From NCBI GenBank assembly GCA_035508795.1, contig DATJMJ010000068.1:1-64000 (forward strand): DNA of 64,000 nt. Direction: 5' to 3'. Position 1 is the stretch's first letter, and each line of letters opens with the position of its first letter. The notes under the pieces were generated by a model. That model did not search any database. It saw nothing but the letters and a program-made list of their open reading frames with translations, and was not told the DNA's origin. The translations under genes were made by a program, and so were the position numbers. Positions 17,578 through 25,541 of the stretch are shown in pieces. Origin of the DNA: DATJMJ01 sp035508795. GTDB taxonomy: Bacteria; Actinomycetota; Acidimicrobiia; Acidimicrobiales; Palsa-688.

Positions 17578-18739
17578 AAATGTCGAGCAGCTCTTTTACC
17601 GTGCGCCAGGCGGCACCGGCCGTTACACGGCACGTCTGGCGGCGTGCATCGCGGCGCAGTTTAGCGGCGACGTCGTGCTGCCTTTTTGCGCCTGGCACAG
17701 CAGGCGGCAAATTGGAGAGGTCCTCGCCAGGGCCGGGCTCGGCGAGCCGAGGCTCGACCGGCCGGTCAGGTTCCCCTTGCCCCGTCCATTTCTCTTCGAC
17801 TCGTGGCACCTAGGCGGCTCCCTCGCCGGCCGTCTCTTGGGCCCCGAGGCGATGTCGGCAAGGCTGCGCGGGGCGGACATCGTGCACATGCCCTTCCCGG
17901 TCGTCCCTCAAATGGCCAAACCGCTGGTGGTGACGGTCCACGACGCCGGCTTTGCCCTCTACCCCGAGGCCTACCCGCCGCGCGGCCTCAGGTTTCATCG
18001 CCGTGGCCTGGAAATGGCGGCGGCACGTGCCGGTCTCGTGATAACCGACACCCGTGCGGCCGCAGACGAGATATTGGCTCATTCGGCAATCCGTCCCGAC
18101 CAAATGCGGGTCGTCCACCTCGGTGTCGACCACATCGGAGCCGACCCTCGAAGAACAGATGAGGTGCTCCACCGCTACGGCCTCTCGGGCGGGCCCTACG
18201 TCTTGTGGGTCGGCAGTCTCGAGCCGCGCAAAAACGTGGGAGTGTTGGTTAAAGCCTTCGTGAAACTGGCCAAAGCCAACAAGGTCAGCGCAAGGTTGGC
18301 GATGGTCGGCCCTTTGGGTTGGCTCCACGAAGGTCTCGTTGCGGAGGCCGACAAAGCGTTGCTCGGCGAGCGGCTCCTCGTCCTTGGCGAAGTCAGCGAC
18401 GAAGAGCTGCGCTGCCTTTATGCCGGTGCATCGTCGCTCGCCGTGCCAAGCCTGCACGAAGGCTTCGGGTTCCCGGTCCTCGAAGCCATGGCGCAAGGCA
18501 CTCCTGTGGTCTGCTCTGATATCGCTGCCCTGGCCGAGGTCTCGGGAGGCGCCGCCATCCTCGTGCCCCCGCCCGACGTAGACCGCTGGGCGACCTCGCT
18601 CGAGGAGGTCTTGTCCGACCCGGCGTTGCGCGCTCGGCTGGCAGAGGCTGGCCGCGAGCGGGCAGAGCAGTTCAGTTGGGAGAAAATGGCAACGGGGACT
18701 CATGCCGTTTACGAGGAGCTCTTAGGGATGTCAACTTGA
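17564..18739 (+). CDS. GT4 family glycosyltransferase
   Basis: A protein of about 391 residues with a GT-B fold: VAINVEQLFYRAPGGTGRYT at the N-terminus, KPLVVTVHDAGF, the donor-domain entry VLWVGSLEPRKNVGVLVKAF and the E-x7-E motif HEGFGFPVLEAMAQGTPVV. It resembles mannosyl- or rhamnosyltransferases of surface glycan clusters. The GTG at 17564 is chosen because homologues begin right at this strand; a TTG three bases earlier is equally possible. The open frame extends further upstream but that part is antisense to the other GT4 gene. The stop overlaps the TTG start of the next gene, so it probably heads an operon running to cofE. Confidence 0.82.
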   Translation: MRVAINVEQLFYRAPGGTGRYTARLAACIAAQFSGDVVLPFCAWHSRRQIGEVLARAGLGEPRLDRPVRFPLPRPFLFDSWHLGGSLAGRLLGPEAMSARLRGADIVHMPFPVVPQMAKPLVVTVHDAGFALYPEAYPPRGLRFHRRGLEMAAARAGLVITDTRAAADEILAHSAIRPDQMRVVHLGVDHIGADPRRTDEVLHRYGLSGGPYVLWVGSLEPRKNVGVLVKAFVKLAKANKVSARLAMVGPLGWLHEGLVAEADKALLGERLLVLGEVSDEELRCLYAGASSLAVPSLHEGFGFPVLEAMAQGTPVVCSDIAALAEVSGGAAILVPPPDVDRWATSLEEVLSDPALRARLAEAGRERAEQFSWEKMATGTHAVYEELLGMST

Positions 18740-20583
18740 GCGAGCCGACCTGGCCGGGCGGCTACGGGGGCTACGGCGGCCGCAGCCTGGGCGGCAGCCA
18801 TCGCCCTCACAGCGGCCACAGCCGCCGCCGAGCGCACGCCCGCGCCCGGGCGTTGGTTGTCATTGCCTGCGCTGTCGCCGCCGCGGCCATTGCCGCCGCC
18901 GTCGTTTCCATAACGCTCGCGCTGAGCACTGGCGGCACGGGGACGCCAAAGCAAGCTTCGGGGCGGCTCCCGGCTCCCTCGACGCCTTCGGGGTCGCCCC
19001 GGCCACCGGCAACGCCCGCAGTCAAGACGGCTGCTCGTTCGTCGAAGGGCACGGTCCCGGCCGACGGCAAGGCAACCTCCAGCCAACCAGCCACTTTTTT
19101 GGGCCCGTACGGCGTCGAGTCCTCGGCGATAGTCTCCGAGAACAAGCGGCCCGGTACGACGGCGTGGAGGATCGCAGGCAGCTGGCACGGCTACATAGAG
19201 GGTTTCGCCAACACGACCTATGCGGCGCCAGGCGGCAAGGTCGGGCTCTACATATCGACCGATGCACGCTCCTACAGCGTCGCCGCCTACCGGATGGGTT
19301 GGTACCAGGGCAAGGGGGGCGTCGAAGTTTGGAGCTCAGGCCCCCTGCCCGGACGCGCCCAGCCGGCCTGCCCGGTGACCCCTGTAACGAACATGGTCAG
19401 CTGCGACAACTGGGCCCGCAGCACGACCGTCACGGTCACCAGCGCCTGGATGTCGGGGGACTACCTGTTCAAGTTGACCGGGAGCGGAGGGCAGCAGGGC
19501 TACATCATCCTCACCGTTTGGGCCCCCTCCAGCCGCTCGGCCTACCTCGTCATGACCCGGTCCTTGACAGAACAAGCTTGGAACCCTTACGGCGGTTACG
19601 ACCTTTATCAGGGTGAGGGGCCGTGCCCGCCCGGCTCGAGCACCTACCCGCCGTGCAACCGGGCAAGGGTGGTCTCGTTCGACCGCCCGTACGACTGGGG
19701 CGACGGGGCCGCCGACTTTCTCGGCAACGAGTACCCCTTTGTGCGCTGGGCCGAGGAGCACGGGCTCGACGTGAGCTACGCCACCGACATCACCGTATCG
19801 GAGCACCCGGGGATCCTCCTCCAGCACAAGGCATTGCTCTCGCTCGACCACGACGAGGTTTGGACCAATTCCGAACGCCTCGCAGCTCTCGGCGCTGCGT
19901 CCAAGGGTGTCAACGTCGTCTTTTTCGGCGCCGCCCCGGTCCTGCGGCACGCTCGCCTGCAGCGGTCGTCTCTCGGCGCGGACCGGGAGGAAGTCGACTA
20001 CAGGGACTCGAGCGAGGACCCGCTCAATGGCACGGCCGACCCTGACGACGTGACAGGCAATACCTGGAGCTCACCTCCGACCGATTGGGACGAGGAGATC
20101 TTCGTCGGCGAGATGTACTCGGGGTACCTGTTGCCTGGCGCCGCGTCTGCTGCGCTCGTGCCTTACGACGCCTCGTCATGGATCTTCGACGGCACGGGGC
20201 TCCACAACCGGTCATCGGTCCCCGGCGTGATCGCCTCGGACATCGACCACCTGGACACCTCTGGCCCAATGCCCGCGAACCTCCAGGTTTTGGCACATTC
20301 GCCAATCCCTCTAAGTACTGCCTATACCAACCAGGGGGAATGGGGCGGTTACACCTACTCCGACATGACCTACTACACCAACAGGGCAAGTGGCGGCGGC
20401 GTCTTCGACAGCGGCACCGTCAACTGGCTGACGGCGCTCGTGGCATGTTCCTCCAAAGCCTGCCCGGGCCCCGACATCAGCAGGATCACCGGCAATTTGC
20501 TGAGTGTTTTTGGCCGGGGCCCTGCCGGGCGGCTCCACCCCTCGGTCGCCAACTGGCAGTCGGTTACCCCGGGCGGTTCATGA
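18736..20583 (+). CDS. Exported N,N-dimethylformamidase beta-subunit-like protein
   Basis: About 615 residues. A Gly/Tyr/His-rich cytoplasmic N-terminus precedes a single membrane helix (ALVVIACAVAAAAIAAAVVS), then a Pro/Ser/Thr linker and a large extracytoplasmic domain from about residue 105. That domain carries the pattern of the dimethylformamidase large-subunit C-terminal family: YRMGWYQGKGG, FDRPYDWGDGAADFLGNEY, SYATDITVSEHPGILLQHKA and LDHDEVWTNSERLAAL. True dimethylformamidase is cytoplasmic and has an alpha subunit, which is absent here; the substrate is therefore unknown. Context suggests a glycan- or peptidoglycan-related amide. The TTG at 18736 overlaps the GT4 stop (TTGA) and has AGGG eight bases before it. 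Confidence 0.7.
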   Translation: MSEPTWPGGYGGYGGRSLGGSHRPHSGHSRRRAHARARALVVIACAVAAAAIAAAVVSITLALSTGGTGTPKQASGRLPAPSTPSGSPRPPATPAVKTAARSSKGTVPADGKATSSQPATFLGPYGVESSAIVSENKRPGTTAWRIAGSWHGYIEGFANTTYAAPGGKVGLYISTDARSYSVAAYRMGWYQGKGGVEVWSSGPLPGRAQPACPVTPVTNMVSCDNWARSTTVTVTSAWMSGDYLFKLTGSGGQQGYIILTVWAPSSRSAYLVMTRSLTEQAWNPYGGYDLYQGEGPCPPGSSTYPPCNRARVVSFDRPYDWGDGAADFLGNEYPFVRWAEEHGLDVSYATDITVSEHPGILLQHKALLSLDHDEVWTNSERLAALGAASKGVNVVFFGAAPVLRHARLQRSSLGADREEVDYRDSSEDPLNGTADPDDVTGNTWSSPPTDWDEEIFVGEMYSGYLLPGAASAALVPYDASSWIFDGTGLHNRSSVPGVIASDIDHLDTSGPMPANLQVLAHSPIPLSTAYTNQGEWGGYTYSDMTYYTNRASGGGVFDSGTVNWLTALVACSSKACPGPDISRITGNLLSVFGRGPAGRLHPSVANWQSVTPGGS

Positions 20584-20658
20584 GGCCCCGCTCGGGTCGC
20601 GGCGCGGTGCGTGGCCTGCCCTTCAAGAGGCGCCCGTTGACGCCTCTGGTCGTGCGCC

Positions 20659-20747
20659 GCGCGCTTTGGTCGCGATTGGCCAAGCCGGTTGCGTTCGCGC
20701 TGGATTAATCCAACCCGAGCGCAACCAAAGTGCTCAGGCGCGACCAG
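20659..20747. repeat. Intergenic inverted repeat and copies of a dispersed repeat
   Basis: The gap after the dimethylformamidase-like gene contains a 40-base imperfect palindrome at 20687-20726 (17 of 20 positions pair) centred on TGGATTAATCCA. Its right arm runs into GCGCAACCAAAGTGCTCA (20719-20736) and then GCGCGACCAGA, and the reverse-oriented CTTTGGTCGCG lies just before it at about 20664. The same GCGCGACCAAAGTGCTC motif recurs at 44372-44428. No gene is convincing in this gap; a 42-residue basic frame from ATG 20580 is not supported. Confidence 0.6.
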
Positions 20748-20804
20748 AGCGAGCTGAAAGAGCGAGCTGAGCCGCTCCGCCGCACCCACCCTCCCATTGG
20801 TGCA

Positions 20805-22088
20805 ATGACCTCCGGCAAGCGCCTGGGAGGAGGCTACCGGCCTCTCGGGCCGGGACGTTCGGCTCTCGGGCCGGGACGTTCGGCTCTAGGACCGCGCGGC
20901 GGCTCCTGCCGAATTGGATTAATCGCCACCCTGACGACAGACGCGCCAAACAAATCTCTCGACCGGACCAGCGCAGTTGAGTCGCGCTTGTCGCAACGAC
21001 GGTTGGCCGGGGCCGTAGGGGCTATTGCGTTCAGCGGCTTTTTCGCGCTGTGGCTGGGGCTGCGCATTGGCGGGACCGAGCCGGTGAGGGATTTTGACGA
21101 CATTGCAACAGCGCTCGCTGCGCTCGCTGCGGCCCTTAGCTGCATGCGCGCCGCGATCCGCCAACACGACAGGTCGCGCCGGTTCTGGTCCCTCCTGGCG
21201 ATGGCTTGTGGCGCCTGGACGTTTGCCGAAGTGGTTTGGGCCGTTTACGACATAGTCCTAAGAGTCCCGGTGCCTGTGCCCTCCTGGGCCGACCTCGGCT
21301 ACCTCGGTGCCATCCCTCTTGCAGCCGCAGCCTTGCTATCGCACCCGGCAGTGAGGAGGGCGAGGCAAGCCAGGGCAAGGGCGTCACTGGACGCCGTCCT
21401 CCTGGCTACGGCTCTCCTTTTCATCAGCTGGTCGTTCGTGCTTGGCCCCCTGTGGCGGCACTCAGATCTGGGCTCGTTGGGCTGCGTGGTGGCGATTGCG
21501 TACCCCTTCGGCGACATCGTCATGCTTTTCCTCGTCGTGACCGTCATCCGCCCGGTTCGCGTCGCCGATCGTTTCGGGATGTGGTGCGTCCTGGCCGGTA
21601 TTGTCGCAATGGCCATCTCTGACAGCACGTACACGGGGCTCGTCGAGGCCGGCAAGTACTCGTCGGGGGACATGGTGGACGTCGGCTGGGTCGTCGCGTA
21701 CCTCTGCCTCGCGCTCGGCGCGTTCGGCACGGGTGGTACGCCGGCGGGGAGGCCGGCGCGGCGGCCGAGCCAAGCTCGTCAGGCGACCGGCGCCCCGGGT
21801 GTTATGCCCCTCAGCTCTACGGTGGCGAGTTTCGTCCCCATCCTCGCCGCACTGGTGTCGGTGGCAGTCGAGCACGCGCTTGGCAGAAAGCTCCCTCCGT
21901 TCGACTGGGCACTTGCACTGGCGTTGACGCTGTTGGCGCTCGCCCGCCAAGGCCTCGGCCTTTGGGACGGGTGGCCGGGCCGCCCGCCCGCCACGAGCCG
22001 CTCCCCCGCCGCTAGCCGGTCCACCGCCCCTAGCCGGTCCACCGCCCCCAGCCTGTCTCCCTTCGGCAAAGGCCCGGCCGAGCCATGA
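20805..22088 (+). CDS. Polytopic membrane protein resembling sensor part of GGDEF/EAL proteins
   Basis: About 427 residues from ATG 20805, although the true start may be as late as TTG 20988, because the first 60 residues are basic low-complexity sequence encoded partly by a 21-base tandem repeat at 20843-20884. The body has about nine membrane helices, including GAVGAIAFSGFFALWLGLRI, LDAVLLATALLFISWSFVLG and GDIVMLFLVVTVI. The arrangement resembles the seven- to ten-helix N-terminal sensor of actinobacterial diguanylate cyclase/phosphodiesterase proteins, but no GGDEF or EAL domain follows. The tail holds an 18-base repeat (SRSTAP). The stop overlaps the next small gene (ATGA). The function is unknown. 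Confidence 0.6.
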   Translation: MTSGKRLGGGYRPLGPGRSALGPGRSALGPRGGSCRIGLIATLTTDAPNKSLDRTSAVESRLSQRRLAGAVGAIAFSGFFALWLGLRIGGTEPVRDFDDIATALAALAAALSCMRAAIRQHDRSRRFWSLLAMACGAWTFAEVVWAVYDIVLRVPVPVPSWADLGYLGAIPLAAAALLSHPAVRRARQARARASLDAVLLATALLFISWSFVLGPLWRHSDLGSLGCVVAIAYPFGDIVMLFLVVTVIRPVRVADRFGMWCVLAGIVAMAISDSTYTGLVEAGKYSSGDMVDVGWVVAYLCLALGAFGTGGTPAGRPARRPSQARQATGAPGVMPLSSTVASFVPILAALVSVAVEHALGRKLPPFDWALALALTLLALARQGLGLWDGWPGRPPATSRSPAASRSTAPSRSTAPSLSPFGKGPAEP

Positions 22089-22204
22089 GATCTCTTCGCA
22101 GCGCCAACAGGGCGTCCAATTTCATTGTCATGATGCTCATGGCGGCGACAACCGTGGTGGCGTTCCTGGACCTCTACCTCCTCGGGTCCGGGCTGCCGCG
22201 CTGA
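22085..22204 (+). CDS. Small single-pass membrane protein (39 residues)
   Basis: A short gene whose ATG at 22085 overlaps the stop of the preceding gene in an ATGA junction, which suggests coupled translation. The protein starts MRSLRSANRASNF and has one hydrophobic segment, FIVMMLMAATTVVAFLDLYL, flanked by a basic N-terminus, so the N-terminus should stay inside. It has no recognisable family. It could be an accessory subunit of the polytopic membrane protein it is coupled to. The composition and junction favour a real gene, but its shortness leaves doubt. Confidence 0.5.
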   Translation: MRSLRSANRASNFIVMMLMAATTVVAFLDLYLLGSGLPR

Positions 22205-22262
22205 ACAGGCGGCGGCGGGCCCCGGAATAGCAGATCCCCCGCGCCGCCGGTACGCTCGGCCG

Positions 22263-22814
22263 GTGCCCACCATCAGTGAGTCGGACGTCATCAAGGACGT
22301 CCTGATCGTGCAACCAGACCGGCACGGCGACGAACGTGGCGTCTTTATCGAGACCTACCGGCGCAGCTGGTTCCCACTCGGCCGCGAGATGGTCCAGAGC
22401 AACCGTGCCGACCGCCAAGCCGGTGCCGTCGTCGGCCTCCATTACCACCTCCACCAGGCCGACTACTGGCTGGTGCCGCGGGGCCGGGCGCGCGTCGTGC
22501 TGCACGACCTGCGTGAGGGCTCTCCGACCGATGGGGCAACACTTTGCACGGACCTCGACGCCGACAACTCCTGCGGCCTCTTCATACCGCCAGGCGTGGC
22601 GCACGGCTTTGCGACCCTCTCCGACCTGACCATCACCTACCTGGTCGACAGCTACTACAACCCCGCCGACGAGCTCGGCGTGGCGTGGGACGACCCCGAC
22701 ATCGCGGCGGACTGGGGCATCGAGGCCCCCGTCCTTTCCAAGAGGGACCAGTTCAACCCGAGGCGGTCCGAAATACCGGCTGCTTTGCGGCCCCACGCCG
22801 GGCTGAGGAGTTGA
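22263..22814 (+). CDS. rmlC: dTDP-4-dehydrorhamnose 3,5-epimerase family protein
   Basis: A 183-residue cupin-fold epimerase for the third step of dTDP-L-rhamnose synthesis. Visible signatures are DERGVFIETYRRSWF, the catalytic-region histidines in VVGLHYHLHQADYW, FIPPGVAHGFATLSD and YLVDSYYNPADELGVAWDDP. Length is normal. The start is GTG 22263. It is separated from rmlA, rmlB and rmlD, which are in the opposite-strand operon at 27397-30375, but together they complete the pathway. The catalytic Tyr region is present; some relatives are NDP-hexose epimerases of other pathways. Its stop overlaps the presumed start of cofD. Confidence 0.85.
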   Translation: MPTISESDVIKDVLIVQPDRHGDERGVFIETYRRSWFPLGREMVQSNRADRQAGAVVGLHYHLHQADYWLVPRGRARVVLHDLREGSPTDGATLCTDLDADNSCGLFIPPGVAHGFATLSDLTITYLVDSYYNPADELGVAWDDPDIAADWGIEAPVLSKRDQFNPRRSEIPAALRPHAGLRS

Positions 22815-23845
22815 GCGCAACGCCACCCAGGCTGACCGCCCTCGCGGGGGGAGTCGGGGCCGCCCGCATGCTGCGCGGGCTGGTAGCGGTCCTCGGCGAG
22901 GAGGCGGTGACAGCGATAGTCAACACGGGGGACGACACAATCCTGCACGGCCTGTACGTCAGCCCCGACATCGACACGGTCACCTACACGCTTGGAGGAG
23001 TAGGCAACCCCGAGACCGGGTGGGGACTTTCCGGCGAGACGTGGGCGGTGATGGGAGCGTTGGCCGGGTTCGAGGCGGCAACGGGCGGCGCTTCCTCACG
23101 CGCCGGCGGCGGCGCCGGGCTCACATGGTTCAACCTCGGGGACCAGGACCTGGCCACCCATCTCTACCGCACGGGACGGATGGCGGCGGGTGCCTCGCTT
23201 TCCCAGGTGACTGCGGAGGTCGCCGCTCGTTTCGGCGTGCGTTCCAGGATCCTCCCGATGTCGGACGAACGCGTCGAGACCAGGGTGACCGTCGACCTCG
23301 GCGAGGCGGCCACCCCCTTCGGTGGCCCGGGCGTGGTTGAGGTCGGCTTCCAGGAGTATTTCGTCGGTTTGCGGCACGGGGCCCCCGTAACGGCAGTCAG
23401 GTTCGCCGGCGCGGAGCAAGCTCTGCCCGCTCCCGGCGTCGTCGAGGCGCTGAAGGAGGCGGAGATCCTCGTGATATGCCCTTCCAATCCTGTCGTGTCG
23501 ATCGGCCCCGTCCTGTCCGTCCCGGCCATCGCGGAGGCCGTCGCCAACCGGCGTGAAGACGTCGTGGCCGTATCTCCTATCGTCGCCGGGAAAGCGCTCA
23601 AGGGCCCCGCCGACCGGATGCTGGCCGAGCTCGGCTTCGAGGCTTCGGTCGTCGGTGTCGCCGAGATGTGGTCACCGTTCGCAAGCGTGCTCGTTGTGGA
23701 CGTGGCCGATTCTCACCTTGCCGCCGAGGTGGAGGCGCGCGGGCTTCGTTGTGCCGTGGCGCCCTCGGTCATGTCCGGCCCGGTGCAAGCCGCGAACCTG
23801 GCGAGAGCCGTGCTCGCCGCCGGCGCGGCCGCTGCCGGCTTTTGA
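22811..23845 (+). CDS. cofD: 2-phospho-L-lactate transferase (F420 biosynthesis)
   Basis: About 344 residues. It joins the lactate or enolpyruvate phosphate moiety to the deazaflavin Fo, giving F420-0 or its dehydro form. The family signatures LTALAGGVGAARMLRGL at the N-terminus, IVNTGDDTILHGLYVSPDID, TWFNLGDQDLATHLYRT and ICPSNPVVSIGP are intact. The fold must begin next to TTG 22811, which overlaps the rmlC stop (TTGA), so this start is preferred although GAGGAG sits unusually close to it. cofE follows 16 bases later. The gene is known as fbiA in mycobacteria. The other F420 genes (fbiC, fbiD) are not in the window. Confidence 0.9.
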   Translation: MSATPPRLTALAGGVGAARMLRGLVAVLGEEAVTAIVNTGDDTILHGLYVSPDIDTVTYTLGGVGNPETGWGLSGETWAVMGALAGFEAATGGASSRAGGGAGLTWFNLGDQDLATHLYRTGRMAAGASLSQVTAEVAARFGVRSRILPMSDERVETRVTVDLGEAATPFGGPGVVEVGFQEYFVGLRHGAPVTAVRFAGAEQALPAPGVVEALKEAEILVICPSNPVVSIGPVLSVPAIAEAVANRREDVVAVSPIVAGKALKGPADRMLAELGFEASVVGVAEMWSPFASVLVVDVADSHLAAEVEARGLRCAVAPSVMSGPVQAANLARAVLAAGAAAAGF

Positions 23846-23861
23846 GCCAAGGGGCGGGCAA

Positions 23862-24554
23862 ATGATCTCGCTCGTACCGGTCGAAGGCCTCGGCGAGGTT
23901 GTGCCCGGGGACGAGATCGCCGACCTCGTGCTCGGCGCAGCACAGCTCGAGGATTGGGACGTGCTCGTGGTAACGCAAAAGATCGTTTCAAAAGCCGAGG
24001 GCAGGTTGGCGCCCATCGACCCTGCCGACCCCGACGCCCGGCGGGAGCTCGTGCTGTCGGAGAGCACGCGGGTCTTGCGTGACCGGGACGGGCTTGTCAT
24101 CTCGGAAACTTCCCATGGTTTTGTCTGCGCCAACGCCGGCGTGGACTTTTCCAACGTCGACGACGGTTGGGCCGCACTGCTGCCAGTCGACCCGGACCGC
24201 AGCGCGAGGCATATACGCGATGCTCTCCGCGCCCGCACCGGGCTGACGATCGGCGTAATAGTGTCCGACACTTTTGGCCGCGCTTGGCGCAACGGCCTCA
24301 CCGATGTCGCAATAGGTTGCGCAGGGATCGCGGCCGTGGTTGACCTTCGCGGCACACAGGACGCCAATGGGCGGCCACTTTCTGTCACCGAGGTCTGCAT
24401 CGCAGACGAGATCGCATCGGCCGCCGAGCTCGCCAAGGGAAAGGCCAGCGGGGTCCCGGCAGTGATCGTGCGCGGGGTCGACCGCCGCTGGTTCAGGGAG
24501 TCTTCAGTGAAAGCAGAGGTGGTCCGGCCGCACCAGCTGGACCTTTTCCGCTGA
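23862..24554 (+). CDS. cofE: Coenzyme F420-0:L-glutamate ligase, single-domain
   Basis: A 230-residue GTP-dependent ligase adding glutamates to F420-0. Family patterns include LVPVEGLGEVVPGDEIADLV, VVTQKIVSKAEGRLAP, ETSHGFVCANAGVDFSN, IGVIVSDTFGRAWRNGLTDV and the terminal region VRGVDRRWF. In mycobacteria the same activity is the N-terminal half of FbiB, whose C-terminal nitroreductase-like half reduces dehydro-F420-0. Here the gene stops after the ligase domain, so that reduction needs another protein; a candidate is the nitroreductase at 39059. ATG 23862 follows GGGGCGGGC. It ends five bases from the convergent galE-like gene. Confidence 0.9.
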   Translation: MISLVPVEGLGEVVPGDEIADLVLGAAQLEDWDVLVVTQKIVSKAEGRLAPIDPADPDARRELVLSESTRVLRDRDGLVISETSHGFVCANAGVDFSNVDDGWAALLPVDPDRSARHIRDALRARTGLTIGVIVSDTFGRAWRNGLTDVAIGCAGIAAVVDLRGTQDANGRPLSVTEVCIADEIASAAELAKGKASGVPAVIVRGVDRRWFRESSVKAEVVRPHQLDLFR

Positions 24555-24559
24555 GGCTT

Positions 24560-25537
24560 TCAACCGACCTTGGCCTTGTTGCGGGACCACTCGAGGACTG
24601 CGGCAGTGCCCTTGTCGAGCGTCGTCCACGGCTTCCACCCGAGGTGGATGGCGGCCCGGCCCGGGTCGAGCGAGCTGCGCTGGAGCTCACCCATCCGCGC
24701 CGGCGCGTAGATCGGGGCTTGGTCGAAACCTGCGCCGCGGGCCATCGTCCAGTACAGGTCGTTGACGCTTGTTTCGGTCCCGGTCCCGATGTTGCAGAGC
24801 AGCCCGCTCCCCCGCGTCGCCGCACGTGAAAATGCGTCCACTACGTCGTCGACGTAGACGTAGTCGCGGGTCTGGGAACCGTCGCCGTAGATAAGGCAGG
24901 GCTCGCCTGCCAGGATCCGCCCGGCAAATATGGCTACCACGCCCGCCTCCCCGTGGGGGTCCTGGCGGGGCCCGTAGACGTTGGCCAGAGCGAGAGAGGT
25001 GTACTCGAGGCCGTGCAGCTCCCGGTAGGCGAAAAGGTAGTCACCGAAGCTCTTTTTTGCCACACCGTACGGTGACAGGGGTAGCTGCGGCGCCGACTCC
25101 TTGATGGGCAACTTGTCGGTATCGCCGTAAATAGTCCCGCCGCTCGAAGCAAAAACAAACTTGCGGGCCCCCGCTGCCCTCGCCCCTTCGAGCACCCTGA
25201 GCGAACCGACGATGTTGATGTCAGCGTCGAGGACAGGGTCGTTAACCGAGACCCGCACATCCTTTTGGGCGGCGAGGTGGAAGACCACCTCGGGCTTTCG
25301 CCTGGCCATCAGCCCGACGACGTCGGGCGAACGGATGTCGAGCTGGTGGAAATGAAAACGGCCGCTCCCATTGGCGCGTGCGTCTGCCAGGTTGGCAAGC
25401 GCTCCGGTCGAAAGATCGTCCACGACGTCCACCGTGTGGCCTTCCGCAAGGAGGCGGTCCACGAGGGTGGACCCGATAAATCCGGCGCCACCGGTGACGA
25501 GCGCCTGCAACGGCGATTTTGCCGCTTGCACGCTCAC
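24560..25537 (-). CDS. UDP-glucose 4-epimerase-like NAD-dependent epimerase
   Basis: A 325-residue extended SDR. The NAD site is VTGGAGFIGSTLVDRLL near residue 14, catalysis is supported by SSGGTIYGD and YGVAKKSFGDY (Tyr-x3-Lys), and the substrate region includes LANVYGPRQDPHGEAGV and YGDGSQTRDYVYVDDVVDA. These match GalE-like sugar-nucleotide epimerases; the exact sugar is not decidable. It is the last gene of the minus-strand run starting at birA, four bases after the Thr-rich membrane protein. It probably provides UDP-galactose or a uronic-acid epimer for the same surface glycan. Confidence 0.82.
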   Translation of the reverse strand: MSVQAAKSPLQALVTGGAGFIGSTLVDRLLAEGHTVDVVDDLSTGALANLADARANGSGRFHFHQLDIRSPDVVGLMARRKPEVVFHLAAQKDVRVSVNDPVLDADINIVGSLRVLEGARAAGARKFVFASSGGTIYGDTDKLPIKESAPQLPLSPYGVAKKSFGDYLFAYRELHGLEYTSLALANVYGPRQDPHGEAGVVAIFAGRILAGEPCLIYGDGSQTRDYVYVDDVVDAFSRAATRGSGLLCNIGTGTETSVNDLYWTMARGAGFDQAPIYAPARMGELQRSSLDPGRAAIHLGWKPWTTLDKGTAAVLEWSRNKAKVG

Positions 25538-25541
25538 TGGC

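Noticed and set aside
20580..20708. 42-residue basic frame from ATG 20580 overlapping the preceding stop (ATGA)
   Set aside because: Composition is Arg/Pro-rich without a domain, it runs into the palindromic repeat, and no conservation can be shown.
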